Shown piece after piece: positions 52,091 to 59,965 of a stretch of 64,000 bases of DNA. Origin of the DNA: JAAXHF01 sp963665955 (lineage in GTDB: Bacteria > Desulfobacterota > Binatia > Bin18); the NCBI GenBank assembly GCA_965231765.1, contig OZ246887.1:4402001-4466000 (forward strand), in the 5' to 3' direction. How positions within the stretch are numbered: position 1 is the stretch's first letter; every line of letters begins with the position of its first letter. The translations under genes and the position numbers were made by a program. The notes under the pieces are model-generated. The model made no database searches. It saw nothing but the letters and a program-made list of their open reading frames with translations, and was not told the DNA's origin.

Positions 52091-52447
52091 ATGAGCACCG
52101 ATCACACGCGAAAGGGCCTAATTTCCAAGTACGCAGATACGATTGCAAAAATTGGCACGCATAGCCCGCGACCGTTTGGTTTGGGGCTGGCCCACGGGTC
52201 GATGTTCACAGTGGTCTTCAAGCCACCACAGCCGGATGTACACGAGCCGCACGATCAAGATGAGATCTATATCGCGATGGAAGGGCAGGGCACGCTTGTG
52301 GTCAAGGATGAACGCCTGCCGTTTGATACAGGGGATCTGCTGTTTGTCCCGGCTCATGCTGAGCACAGGTTCGAGGAGTGTAGCGATGATACCTTACTGT
52401 GGGTGGTTTTTTGGGGACCAAAAGGCGGGGAACAAAACCAAGGCTAA
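52091..52447 (+). CDS. cytosolic single-domain cupin protein
   Basis: 118 residues. Cupin motif 1 is DVHEPHDQDEIYIAMEGQG, with His and Glu metal ligands, and motif 2 is DTGDLLFVPAHAEHRFEECS. AGGAGG lies about six bases before ATG 52091, so this start is preferred over upstream in-frame codons that overlap the divergent LLM gene. The gene is followed by a SnoaL-like gene on the same strand 84 bases later. Function is not assigned beyond the fold. Confidence 0.82.
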   Translation: MSTDHTRKGLISKYADTIAKIGTHSPRPFGLGLAHGSMFTVVFKPPQPDVHEPHDQDEIYIAMEGQGTLVVKDERLPFDTGDLLFVPAHAEHRFEECSDDTLLWVVFWGPKGGEQNQG

Positions 52448-52531
52448 TCACGAAGAGGCACAGGCGCTTGCTCCTTGTGATTCCGCAGGCGGTTGTTGTA
52501 CAACAGACAGATCATACACAGGAGGTGTCCT

Positions 52532-52933
52532 ATGAGTGCTGAAGAGAGTAAAAAGATCGTGCTGGGTTTTATTGAAGATTTGTCGCACGGAAATCTTGAC
52601 AATGTGACCGCTGCCTTTGCCGACGATGTCACCTGGTGGTTACCAGGATCACTCCCCGTTTCAGGCACGTACACCGGCAAAAAAGAAATACTCGAAGGTT
52701 TCTTTGGGAAGGCGTTTCCCTACTTTGAACCAAATAGCATGTCGATCCACGTCCAGAGTGCTATTGCGGAAGACAACGCCGTTGCAGTGGAGTGGATTGC
52801 GAAAGGCAAAAGCGCCAAGGGCAAAACCTACGAGAATTATTATCACGTCCGGTTTGACCTCAAGGATAAGAAGATCCAAGCAGTCCGGGAATACGTGGAT
52901 ACGTTATACGCCAAAGAAGTTGTTTTTGGCTAA
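52532..52933 (+). CDS. SnoaL-like / NTF2-fold protein
   Basis: 133 residues. SAEESKKIVLGFIEDLSHGN and LDNVTAAFADDVTWWLPGSL, then GTYTGKKEILEGFFG, are typical of SnoaL-like/ketosteroid-isomerase-like proteins; the Trp-Trp pair lines the presumed pocket. GGAGGT at 52521-52526 precedes ATG 52532. It probably forms a short operon with the cupin upstream. A strong hairpin follows at 52941-52980. Third SnoaL-type gene of the window. Confidence 0.82.
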   Translation: MSAEESKKIVLGFIEDLSHGNLDNVTAAFADDVTWWLPGSLPVSGTYTGKKEILEGFFGKAFPYFEPNSMSIHVQSAIAEDNAVAVEWIAKGKSAKGKTYENYYHVRFDLKDKKIQAVREYVDTLYAKEVVFG

Positions 52934-52940
52934 ACGCTTC

Positions 52941-52980
52941 GTCAGGCAGAACGGAAGCTCCCCAAGCCGTTCTGCCTGAC
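52941..52980. terminator. perfect 14-bp hairpin between converging genes
   Basis: GTCAGGCAGAACGG (52941-52954) and CCGTTCTGCCTGAC (52967-52980) are exact complements with a 12-base loop. It lies directly after a plus-strand gene and before the end of a minus-strand gene. There is no T-run on either side, so termination could depend on Rho or on an unusual mechanism. Confidence 0.65.
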
Positions 52981-53000
52981 TCTCCAGCAGTGAGCAGTCA

Positions 53001-53720
53001 TCATTTTTTTCCATCGTATTCTAACGTCAGCGGCAACTCCTGATTCTCTCCTATCGACACTGCCTGTGTCATTTCCCCTAAACGTTCGTGCCACAGCCGA
53101 AGCGTATAGTCTCCTGCCGGGACCTGATCGAGGCTGAAGCGTCCTGCGGCGTTGGTCACGGCGGTGTAGGGGTGTTCGGTGACGATCAGATACGCCCGCA
53201 TCCAGGTATGCAGGACATTGCAATCAATAACGATCCGCCCTGTGTCCTGCATGACACGGCGAACTTGGCGCCACGTGGGAAGACCCAGATTGAACAGCGT
53301 ATCGAAGGATGGTAGCAGCGCATGGGCATCATGCAGAATTGGATCGCTGTTGCGCAGCTCCAAGGTTTGACCCACAGTCAGCGTTTGCACCCGGGGAACA
53401 AATGCGCATGCCTTGTTATCCAGGACTGCCAGCTGTGTACTGGCCGGTTTTCCAGCCCGAATGCCGTCGAGAATGACAGAGACGTTCTTGACGGCATGGT
53501 CAGGGCCGACCAGAAGACTCCGGTCAGGAACCTGTTCGCCGCAGACGGCGCGACTCTTTTGCACTGAGAGAACGCCAGGCGAAGGAATCGCTCCCGTGAG
53601 AAGGACCTGACCGCTGATCGTTCCTCCATTTTTGACCTGTATTTCCTGGTAGCCAAAAGTAGCAGAAACCCAGCTGAGACAGAGGAACAGGGGGACTGAG
53701 AGACGTATTGAGGTGTACAT
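53001..53720 (-). CDS. exported cupredoxin-like protein with carboxypeptidase-regulatory-like C-terminus
   Basis: 239 residues. A signal peptide (RLSVPLFLCLSWVSATFG) is followed by GGTISGQVLLTGAIPSPG and a cupredoxin-like region: RNSDPILHDAHALLPS supplies a His and IDCNVLHTWMRAYLIVTEHP supplies Cys, His and Met, the order of a type-1 copper site. The C-terminus, TAVTNAAGRFSLDQVPAGDY followed by TLRLWHERLG, is a carboxypeptidase-regulatory-like fold. Similar proteins accompany methylamine or copper-enzyme clusters, but none lies here. It probably binds copper in the periplasm; electron transfer is an inference. Confidence 0.75.
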   Translation of the reverse strand: MYTSIRLSVPLFLCLSWVSATFGYQEIQVKNGGTISGQVLLTGAIPSPGVLSVQKSRAVCGEQVPDRSLLVGPDHAVKNVSVILDGIRAGKPASTQLAVLDNKACAFVPRVQTLTVGQTLELRNSDPILHDAHALLPSFDTLFNLGLPTWRQVRRVMQDTGRIVIDCNVLHTWMRAYLIVTEHPYTAVTNAAGRFSLDQVPAGDYTLRLWHERLGEMTQAVSIGENQELPLTLEYDGKK

Positions 53721-54098
53721 CGCGCTCCTCGTGCTCCTTCGGGAGCGTCATAATACAAGCCTGCTGACTGTACTCTAATTGGGCGCCAACGCTCAAGCAA
53801 GCGGATTTGAACGCTGCTTGTTTCTATGCTCCTGGCCGTTTCGTTGACAGGTGGCTATAGACTTCACCGGCTTCACCGAATGTGTCTCGTGTTGTGTATG
53901 ATGAACAAAGTATCGTCGCACAGCCGGGTGAGGGCCATAAGCAAACGGTAAGTTTGGAGTAAGTTTTGCGTCAGCATTGGAGAAGCGGAGTCTGATGTGT
54001 TGTCTTGCTCCGCCCTGTCCCCGCGGGGCAAAACCCGCTATGTAAAAAGCCAACTCGGGAGACTCGTGACGGGTTCCCAAGAAGGAGAGGTGAACCTC
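53721..54098. other. 378-base divergent intergenic region
   Basis: No gene is supported; open frames here lack family similarity. It should contain promoters for the cupredoxin-like gene (minus) and the LLM gene (plus). A CTTCACCG direct repeat occurs near 53862-53878. No convincing -35/-10 or -24/-12 pair was found by eye. Confidence 0.3.
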
Positions 54099-55118
54099 AT
54101 GAAATTCGGCTTCATGCAAGATTTCCGTAATCCACAACCGTGGACGCGACCGTATCCAGAGCTGTACAAGGCGATGTTAGACCAGACCATTCGAGCCGAG
54201 GAGCTGGGCTATGATCATGTCTGGCTGACGGAACATCATTTCACTGAGGATGGCTATAATCCTGCTCTGTTACCGACCGCCGCAGCCATCGCCACCCGGA
54301 CCAGCCGGATTCGGATTGGGACTTTTATTTTGCTGCTGCCATTTCAGCATCCAGTGCGCACTGCCGAAGATGCGATCTGTGTTGATATCTGGTCGGATGG
54401 ACGCTTTGATCTCGGCGTCGGCCAGGGCTACTCGTATAAAGAGTTTGACGCCTTGTGTATGCCACGCAAAGAACGTTCAGCGCGTTTACGCGAAGGGGTC
54501 GATCTTATCCAGCGTTTATGGACGGAAGAAAAAGTGACGTTTGATGGCAAGTTCACCCAAGTAAAAGATATGCGGCTGGAACCTCGCTGTGTGCAGCAGC
54601 CGACGATTCCAGTGTGGATTGGGGCGCGGGCTGAGAAAGCAACCCGCCGCGCCGCACAAATGGGGTGTCACCTGATGGCGACTCTCGGTCCAGACCCGGC
54701 CCCCTGGTATATCGACGAACTCAAAGCAGCCGGTCGGAATCCCGCCGACTTTTCGATTGCCCAGCTACGTATGGTGTATGTGGCAGATACAGAAGATCAG
54801 GCCTGGGAGGACGCCCAGGCGCACATCTTCAGTATGATGGAGTTCTACGGAGAGATATTAACAGAGGCTAATGATGCCCCAGGTGACAAAGACATTTGGC
54901 ACTATAAAAAACCAGAGGAACTCCGTCACTCGGCTTTTGCCGATGCCGTCATGATTGGCACGCCGGATCAGGTCAACAGAAAAATGGAAAAGTTCTGTCA
55001 GGAATTCCAGTGCACGCATTTCATTATGAGCACCCAGCTGCCGGGGCTTGATCCTAAAAAAGCGACCCGCTCATTAGAGATGTTTGCCAAAGAAGTTATG
55101 CCGAATTTTCAGAAATAG
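54099..55118 (+). CDS. LLM-class flavin-dependent oxidoreductase
   Basis: 339 residues of the luciferase-like family: MKFGFMQDFRNPQPWTRPYP, EELGYDHVWLTEHHFTEDGY, SRIRIGTFILLLPFQHPVR and RFDLGVGQGYSYKEFDALCM. The C-terminus has AVMIGTPDQVNRKMEKFCQE. AAGGAGAGG at 54082-54090 precedes ATG 54099. It is followed at 27 bases by an SDR and then a CoA-transferase and another SDR, so it heads a probable four-gene operon for degradation of an organic acid or terpenoid-like compound. Substrate unknown. Confidence 0.87.
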   Translation: MKFGFMQDFRNPQPWTRPYPELYKAMLDQTIRAEELGYDHVWLTEHHFTEDGYNPALLPTAAAIATRTSRIRIGTFILLLPFQHPVRTAEDAICVDIWSDGRFDLGVGQGYSYKEFDALCMPRKERSARLREGVDLIQRLWTEEKVTFDGKFTQVKDMRLEPRCVQQPTIPVWIGARAEKATRRAAQMGCHLMATLGPDPAPWYIDELKAAGRNPADFSIAQLRMVYVADTEDQAWEDAQAHIFSMMEFYGEILTEANDAPGDKDIWHYKKPEELRHSAFADAVMIGTPDQVNRKMEKFCQEFQCTHFIMSTQLPGLDPKKATRSLEMFAKEVMPNFQK

Positions 55119-55145
55119 GGGAGATCTTTAAAAAGAGGAGCATTC

Positions 55146-55907
55146 ATGCGGTTTGAGAACAAACGCGTCCTCGTCACGGGGGCTGGCAGCGGTATCGGCC
55201 AAGCAACATGTCTCGCTTTTGCCAGAGAAGGCGCAGCAGTGGCTGGGGCTGATATGAATCTTGAGGCAGCTCAGGAAACAGCACAAAAAGTCACTGCTAT
55301 GGGCGGAAAAGCGGCCGCATTGCAGCTGAATGTCACACAGCCTGATTTTGTCAACGCGGTGGTCGAACGTACTGAGAATGAACTCGGTGGGATTGATATC
55401 CTGGTCAACAGTGCGGGCGTGCGTGAAATCGTGGCTTTTCTAGAGCTGGATTTTGCAGAATGGCAGCGGGTGATTTCAACCAATCTGAATGGAACGTTTT
55501 TATGTAGCCAAGCGGCCGCCCGCCAAATGATTGCCCAAGGCCAGGGTGGCAAGATTATCAACCTGGCCTCGGTGGCCGGCTTGGTCGGGGTGCCGAACCG
55601 GGCAGCGTATGTGTCATCCAAGCACGCGGTCGTTGGGCTGACCAAAGAAATGGCAATGGAGCTGGCCGAACACGACATCCAGGTCAACGCCATCGCGCCC
55701 GGTGTGGTTGAGACGGGTATGACGGCTGGCTATTTTGACGATCCGCATGTGGTGGAGTCGGTCCGCAAACTCCACCCGGCTCGACGTTGGGCGCAGCCGG
55801 AAGAAATCGCTAATCTGATTCTCTTTCTGTCATCAGCCGAGGCGCATTTTATAACCGGGGCAACCTATCCAATTGACGGCGGTTTCATGGCCGGCAAGAG
55901 CTTCTAG
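55146..55907 (+). CDS. short-chain dehydrogenase/reductase (SDR)
   Basis: 253 residues of the classical SDR family. Cofactor motif VLVTGAGSGIGQATCLAF; NNAG equivalent LVNSAGVRE; catalytic Ser in IINLASVAGLVG and YVSSKHAVVGLTKE (Tyr-x-x-x-Lys). An Asp after strand 2 (GADMNLE) favours NAD. The second SDR (57176) shares its layout. GAGGAG lies before ATG 55146. It sits between an LLM gene and a CoA-transferase, suggesting oxidation of a hydroxy intermediate in the same pathway. Confidence 0.93.
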   Translation: MRFENKRVLVTGAGSGIGQATCLAFAREGAAVAGADMNLEAAQETAQKVTAMGGKAAALQLNVTQPDFVNAVVERTENELGGIDILVNSAGVREIVAFLELDFAEWQRVISTNLNGTFLCSQAAARQMIAQGQGGKIINLASVAGLVGVPNRAAYVSSKHAVVGLTKEMAMELAEHDIQVNAIAPGVVETGMTAGYFDDPHVVESVRKLHPARRWAQPEEIANLILFLSSAEAHFITGATYPIDGGFMAGKSF

Positions 55908-55921
55908 TTAAGGGGATACAC

Positions 55922-57166
55922 ATGGCAACGCAAAAACAGATTCTCGAAGGCATCCGGGTGCTCGACTTTACCCAGTGGCTGGCTGGTCCACAGGCCACGC
56001 GCTTGATGGTTGATCTGGGGGCTGAAATCATCAAGGTCGAACTCCCACCCAAGGGCGAACACAGTCGCCATATTCGGATCGTGCCGAAAGACGGCAAGGA
56101 TGGTGCGACGCCGAGTTACTTTATTATGCACAACCGGGGCAAAAAGAGCTTGTGTGTGGATATCAAGACACCGGCAGGCCAGGCCGTCATCAAAGAGCTG
56201 GTCAAAAGCGTTGAGGTGGTGTTTGAGAATTTCACCCCCGGTATCATGGCCAACTATGGCTTGACGTATGACGAGCTGTCGCAGATCAATCCCAGCATCA
56301 TCATGTGCTCGGTCTCGACCTATGGCCAGACTGGTCCGTATGCGCGCCGGATCGGCAATGACTTAGTTGCCTTAGGAGTTGGTGGTTTTCTGCACATGAT
56401 CGGTGAGCCAGATGGGTATCCGGCCTATCCCGGCTCGGCGGTTGGCGATCATATGGCTGCGCTGAACGCCTTTGGTGCGATAAGTGCTGCCTTGTTTCAC
56501 CGTGAACGGACGGGCGAGGGACAACATATTGACTTGGCCTTGGTCGATTGCACCTACAATTGCCATGACTGGGCCTTGGCCGGCTATAGCGTGACCGATG
56601 GCGCGGTTGACCCGCAGCGGGGTGGCAACCAGCGCAGCGGCGCCTTTCCGTATGGTTCGTTTAAGTCAAAAGATGGCTATATTGCGATTGGTCTGATTAC
56701 AGAAGAGCACTGGGTGACACTGGTGGAGTACATGGGCAAGGAAGAGCTCTTGGCCTCGCCCGAGTTTAAGACCAATCGCTGGCGGATTCAGAACCAGGAT
56801 GCGCTACGAGTGATGATCGAAGAATGGTTACAGTCGCTGCCGAGCGATGAAGAGGCCATTCGGATTATGGCCGACGAACTGCGTCTGCCTGTTGCGCCTA
56901 TTTTATCGATTGGCCAGTTCGCTGAAAACCCGCATCTCAGTGCGCGGATGATTGAGAAAGTGCCCAACCCTGACTATGGCGAACTCCTGCTGCTCAAGTC
57001 GCCGCATAAGTTTTCCAAGACGCCACCGCGTATCCCAGGTCCAGCTTCCCAGCTCGGTCAGCATAATAAACAGCTGCTGCGTGACCTGTGTGGCTATTCG
57101 GATGAACAGATTCAGGTGCTGGAGGAGCAAGGCGTGCTGGTTGAGGATGAACGTAACAATTCGTAA
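55922..57166 (+). CDS. CaiB/BaiF-type class III CoA-transferase
   Basis: 414 residues, normal for the family. ILEGIRVLDFTQWLAGPQAT and LGAEIIKVELPPKGEHSR form the N-terminal CoA-binding part; LVALGVGGFLHMIGEPDGYP and GQHIDLALVDCTYNCHDW (with the candidate catalytic Asp) follow. It moves CoA between carboxylic acids, typically to activate a substrate for breakdown. It starts 14 bases after the first SDR with AAGGGG, and the second SDR follows nine bases later, so it is the middle of one operon. Confidence 0.92.
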   Translation: MATQKQILEGIRVLDFTQWLAGPQATRLMVDLGAEIIKVELPPKGEHSRHIRIVPKDGKDGATPSYFIMHNRGKKSLCVDIKTPAGQAVIKELVKSVEVVFENFTPGIMANYGLTYDELSQINPSIIMCSVSTYGQTGPYARRIGNDLVALGVGGFLHMIGEPDGYPAYPGSAVGDHMAALNAFGAISAALFHRERTGEGQHIDLALVDCTYNCHDWALAGYSVTDGAVDPQRGGNQRSGAFPYGSFKSKDGYIAIGLITEEHWVTLVEYMGKEELLASPEFKTNRWRIQNQDALRVMIEEWLQSLPSDEEAIRIMADELRLPVAPILSIGQFAENPHLSARMIEKVPNPDYGELLLLKSPHKFSKTPPRIPGPASQLGQHNKQLLRDLCGYSDEQIQVLEEQGVLVEDERNNS

Positions 57167-57175
57167 GGGGAAACC

Positions 57176-57964
57176 ATGCAACTCCAAAACCAAGTCGCGC
57201 TCATCACTGGAGCAGGGCAGGGCATTGGCAAAGCGATTGCTCTGCGGTTTGCCGCTGAAGGGGCGGATATCGCGGTAGCAGATATCAATGTGGACACTGC
57301 CCAGGCAACGGCAGCTGAAATCCGGCAACTGGGCCGCAAAACCTTTGTCCAAAAAACTGATGTGAGCGACTACGGTCACGTCCAAGCTGTGGTCGCTGGT
57401 ACGGTGGGGGCGTTGGGCAAGGTCGATATTCTGGTCAACAACGCCGGTATTGGCAAAGGCCAGCGCTTTCTGGAAGTGACCCAGGCAAACTGGCAGCAGC
57501 ATATCAACGTTCACCTGTCCGGTTCGTTCTACTGTGCTCAGGCCGCCGCGCGCGAAATGGCGAAACACGAGTACGGCCGGATTGTCAATATTGCCTCTGT
57601 TGCCGGCCTGATGGGGCCGATTCATCTGGCTCCCTACGGGGCGGCCAAAGCCGGCATTATGGGGCTGACTCGCTCCGCAGCGCTTGATTTGGGTGATTAC
57701 GGTATCACCGTCAATGCCATCGCCCCCGGTCCGATTGAAACTGAGCTGCTGAAGACCTGGCCCGCTGAAGCTTTACGTGAACGCGCCCAGCACATGCCGA
57801 TTGCCCGATTAGGCCAGGTTGAAGAAATTGCGCATGCTGCGCTCTTTCTAGCCTCGCCCGATTCTGGCTTTATTACTGGCACAGTCTTAGTCGTTGATGG
57901 CGGGGGGGTCGCCGCCGGGTCGTATATGGTGGAAAAATATCGAAAACGCAAAAAGCAGGCTTAG
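57176..57964 (+). CDS. short-chain dehydrogenase/reductase (SDR), 3' end duplicated downstream
   Basis: 262 residues. ALITGAGQGIGKAIALRF (cofactor), ILVNNAGIGKG, IVNIASVAGLMG and YGAAKAGIMGLTRS (Ser, Tyr-x-x-x-Lys), with an Asp in VADINVD favouring NAD. The last part, from LASPDSGFITGTV through VEKYRKRKKQA, is repeated in diverged form at 58661-58774. Directly after its stop, ATGCGGGCGCTCAGCATTG matches the start of the FAD-monooxygenase gene 813 bases downstream. It ends the CoA-transferase operon. Confidence 0.93.
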   Translation: MQLQNQVALITGAGQGIGKAIALRFAAEGADIAVADINVDTAQATAAEIRQLGRKTFVQKTDVSDYGHVQAVVAGTVGALGKVDILVNNAGIGKGQRFLEVTQANWQQHINVHLSGSFYCAQAAAREMAKHEYGRIVNIASVAGLMGPIHLAPYGAAKAGIMGLTRSAALDLGDYGITVNAIAPGPIETELLKTWPAEALRERAQHMPIARLGQVEEIAHAALFLASPDSGFITGTVLVVDGGGVAAGSYMVEKYRKRKKQA

Positions 57965-57988
57965 ACGCTATGCGGGCGCTCAGCATTG
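57848..57988 (+). repeat. left copy of a 141-bp diverged direct repeat
   Basis: Aligns without gaps to 58661-58801. My hand count is 24 mismatches in 141 (about 83% identical). It covers the end of the SDR gene, the spacer and what looks like a decayed first 18 bases of a monooxygenase gene. Confidence 0.9.
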
Positions 57989-58048
57989 CGATGTGGCTAT
58001 GTGTTTTCAGAAGCGTAGCAGAGAAATTTCTTTTGAAGGAGATTTAAT

Positions 58049-58702
58049 ATGCTTATTTTTTCTCAATTGAAATATAAAAGCATTATACTTCTCGTACAGA
58101 TTTTTCTTTTCGCATCGTTCAGTTTTTGTCACGCAAGTAAATCCTTGGAATCCACACATCAATTCGTGTCTGATGTGCAAGGGGTGTATCAAACGACACT
58201 CAATGCTGGGGGTGTAGAGTACAGGGTTCGAGTTATTATTAGAAATAGGATAGGGGATCAATCAGATTTTGATCAGTATATACAGAAGAATTTTTCCGGT
58301 CAGTATAATACGCCGCAAGAAATGAACAATGCTGATGAAATGGAAAAAAAATTTATCAACAAATACATTGAGGTGTTTACGCAGATAGGAGATCAGAAGC
58401 AGCACCTCGCGTATGCATTGCCGGCACGCATAGGCTCAAGTTTAGAACTTGATTTTGAAACTGGTCTCATACATCTTGATACATCATATTTGTTTATAGA
58501 TGGACAGGAATTTTTTTCCGCCCGTATCTCTTTTGAGAAAGAACATGCAGGAAGGTTCACTTTGAAGAAAATAGTGTTATGGAAAACAGGATTTATGATT
58601 CCGCTGTTTAAGAAGAAGCATGATATAGAGAATTTCCAAAAAATATATGAGTCTTGTTTTCTGGCCTCGCCCGACTCCGGCTTGATGGCCGGCACAGTCT
58701 GA
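58049..58702 (+). CDS. AT-rich gene for an exported protein, chimeric 3' end
   Basis: 217 residues. A strong signal peptide (SIILLVQIFLFASFSFCHA) is followed by a soluble domain with HQFVSDVQGVYQTTLNAGG, EYRVRVIIRNRIGDQ and LELDFETGLIHLDTSYLFID. I recognise no family. GAAGGAG at 58036-58041 before ATG 58049 is a good ribosome-binding site. The DNA is much richer in A and T than the genes on both sides. The last 14 residues (LASPDSGLMAGTV and the residue before) are read from the SDR remnant, so the natural C-terminus was probably lost at the junction near 58660. It lies between two 141-bp direct repeats, which marks it as inserted. Confidence 0.72.
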   Translation: MLIFSQLKYKSIILLVQIFLFASFSFCHASKSLESTHQFVSDVQGVYQTTLNAGGVEYRVRVIIRNRIGDQSDFDQYIQKNFSGQYNTPQEMNNADEMEKKFINKYIEVFTQIGDQKQHLAYALPARIGSSLELDFETGLIHLDTSYLFIDGQEFFSARISFEKEHAGRFTLKKIVLWKTGFMIPLFKKKHDIENFQKIYESCFLASPDSGLMAGTV

Positions 58703-58774
58703 GGTGGTGATGGCGGCGGGGGCGCCACCGGGTCGTCTCTGGTGGAAAAATATCGAAAACGTAAAAAGCAGGGT
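58661..58774 (+). pseudogene. 3' remnant of an SDR gene
   Basis: Diverged copy of the end of the SDR gene 57176-57964. In frame it reads LASPDSGLMAGTV, a TGA stop, then GGDGGGGATGSSLVEKYRKR. The original reads DSGFITGTVLVVDGGGVAAG. The last 30 bases (VEKYRKRKKQ) are almost unchanged. No body of a second SDR is left upstream; the AT-rich gene takes its place. Confidence 0.85.
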
Positions 58775-58801
58775 GAGATTGTATGCGGGTGCTCATCATT
58801 G
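58661..58801 (+). repeat. right copy of the 141-bp direct repeat
   Basis: Pairs with 57848-57988 at a constant offset of 813 bases. It runs from the SDR remnant through the real start codon of the FAD-monooxygenase gene (58783) to codon 6. Confidence 0.9.
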
Positions 58802-59919
58802 GTGGCGGGATTGGTGGATTGGCGACTGCGATTGGACTCCGCCAGCACGGACATGAACCGATTGTCTTCGAACAAGCCCCGCAGCTGCGAGAAGTCGGAG
58901 CGGGCGTCTCCCTGTGGCCGAATGCCCTCCAGGCCGCTGATCACTTAGGCGTCGGCGCTGCCATTCGCCAGCAGGCTATGGCAGAAGGGCAGGGCGGCCT
59001 GCGGTCGTGGAATGGGACCCTGCTGAGCGAAATGGACATTGAGCAATTTCGGACCGCCCTTGGCGATGTGACTGTGGTTGTGCATCGGGCTGAGCTCCTG
59101 GCCCTACTGCGCCAGGCTCTTGGTCATGTTCCCGTTACGTTGGGCGCACGCTGTCTCAGGCTCAGCCAGGACGATCGGGGGGTGGTCGCTCACTTTGCTG
59201 ATGGGACCGAGGTAGAGGGAGACCTCTTGATTGGAGCCGACGGTTTACGCTCCAAAGTACGCGAAAGTCTGTTTGGCTTTGAGCCGCCAACCTATTCCGG
59301 TTATACGGGCTGGCGGGCGATTGTTGAATTTGATCATGCCAAGCTGACGGCTGGAATTTCCATTGGTCGGGGGGCTCAAGTGGGGCAAGTCCCGATGTCA
59401 TACAACCGGGTGTATTGGTTTGCAACTCAGAATCTGCCTGAAGGCGAAGCCCTGCTGCCAGGTGGGGATAAGCAAGGGCTGCTGGAGATCTTTCGTGATT
59501 GGCATGCGCCTATTCCCGAACTGATTGCTGCGATAGACGAAGAGGCATTGCTCCGAGGCGATATCTACGATCGGAATCCGATAGCTGAATGGGGCTACGG
59601 GCGGGTGACCTTATTAGGCGATGCGGCCCATCCGATGACACCCAATATGGGCCAGGGTGCCTGCCAAGCGCTCGAAGATGCGGTTATACTAGCCCACACT
59701 GTCGGCTCGATTGATAATCCAATCCAGGCCCTGCGAACCTACGAACAGCGACGCATTGAGCGAGCAAATACGATGGTCCGCCAATCGCGCGTGTTTGGGC
59801 GTATGCTCCAACTCGACAATAGCGTGCTGTGTTGGCTGCGTGATAGGGTCTTTGCCTCAGCGTATATGAACCGGATACAAATTGAACAGATGCAGAAAAC
59901 TGTGACCTTCGAGCCTTGA
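58783..59919 (+). CDS. FAD-dependent aromatic-ring-hydroxylase-type monooxygenase
   Basis: 378 residues. The FAD-binding motif VLIIGGGIGGLATAIGLRQH is at the N-terminus; LIGADGLRSKVRESLFG is the DG fingerprint; LLGDAAHPMTPNMGQGACQA is the GD motif binding the ribityl chain. These match UbiH/salicylate-hydroxylase-type single-component monooxygenases that use NAD(P)H. The start codon lies inside the right 141-bp repeat, with GGGTGAG nearby. Likely substrate is an aromatic or cyclic compound, inferred from family and neighbours. Confidence 0.92.
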   Translation: MRVLIIGGGIGGLATAIGLRQHGHEPIVFEQAPQLREVGAGVSLWPNALQAADHLGVGAAIRQQAMAEGQGGLRSWNGTLLSEMDIEQFRTALGDVTVVVHRAELLALLRQALGHVPVTLGARCLRLSQDDRGVVAHFADGTEVEGDLLIGADGLRSKVRESLFGFEPPTYSGYTGWRAIVEFDHAKLTAGISIGRGAQVGQVPMSYNRVYWFATQNLPEGEALLPGGDKQGLLEIFRDWHAPIPELIAAIDEEALLRGDIYDRNPIAEWGYGRVTLLGDAAHPMTPNMGQGACQALEDAVILAHTVGSIDNPIQALRTYEQRRIERANTMVRQSRVFGRMLQLDNSVLCWLRDRVFASAYMNRIQIEQMQKTVTFEP

Positions 59920-59965
59920 TTTTTTCCAGCAATTTTTTCTCTCCAGCGTCAGAGCAGAACCCTTT

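Noticed and set aside
53793..54137. 114-aa minus-strand frame in the divergent gap at 53.7-54.1 kb
   Set aside because: It crosses the ribosome-binding site and start of the LLM gene and has no domain pattern.
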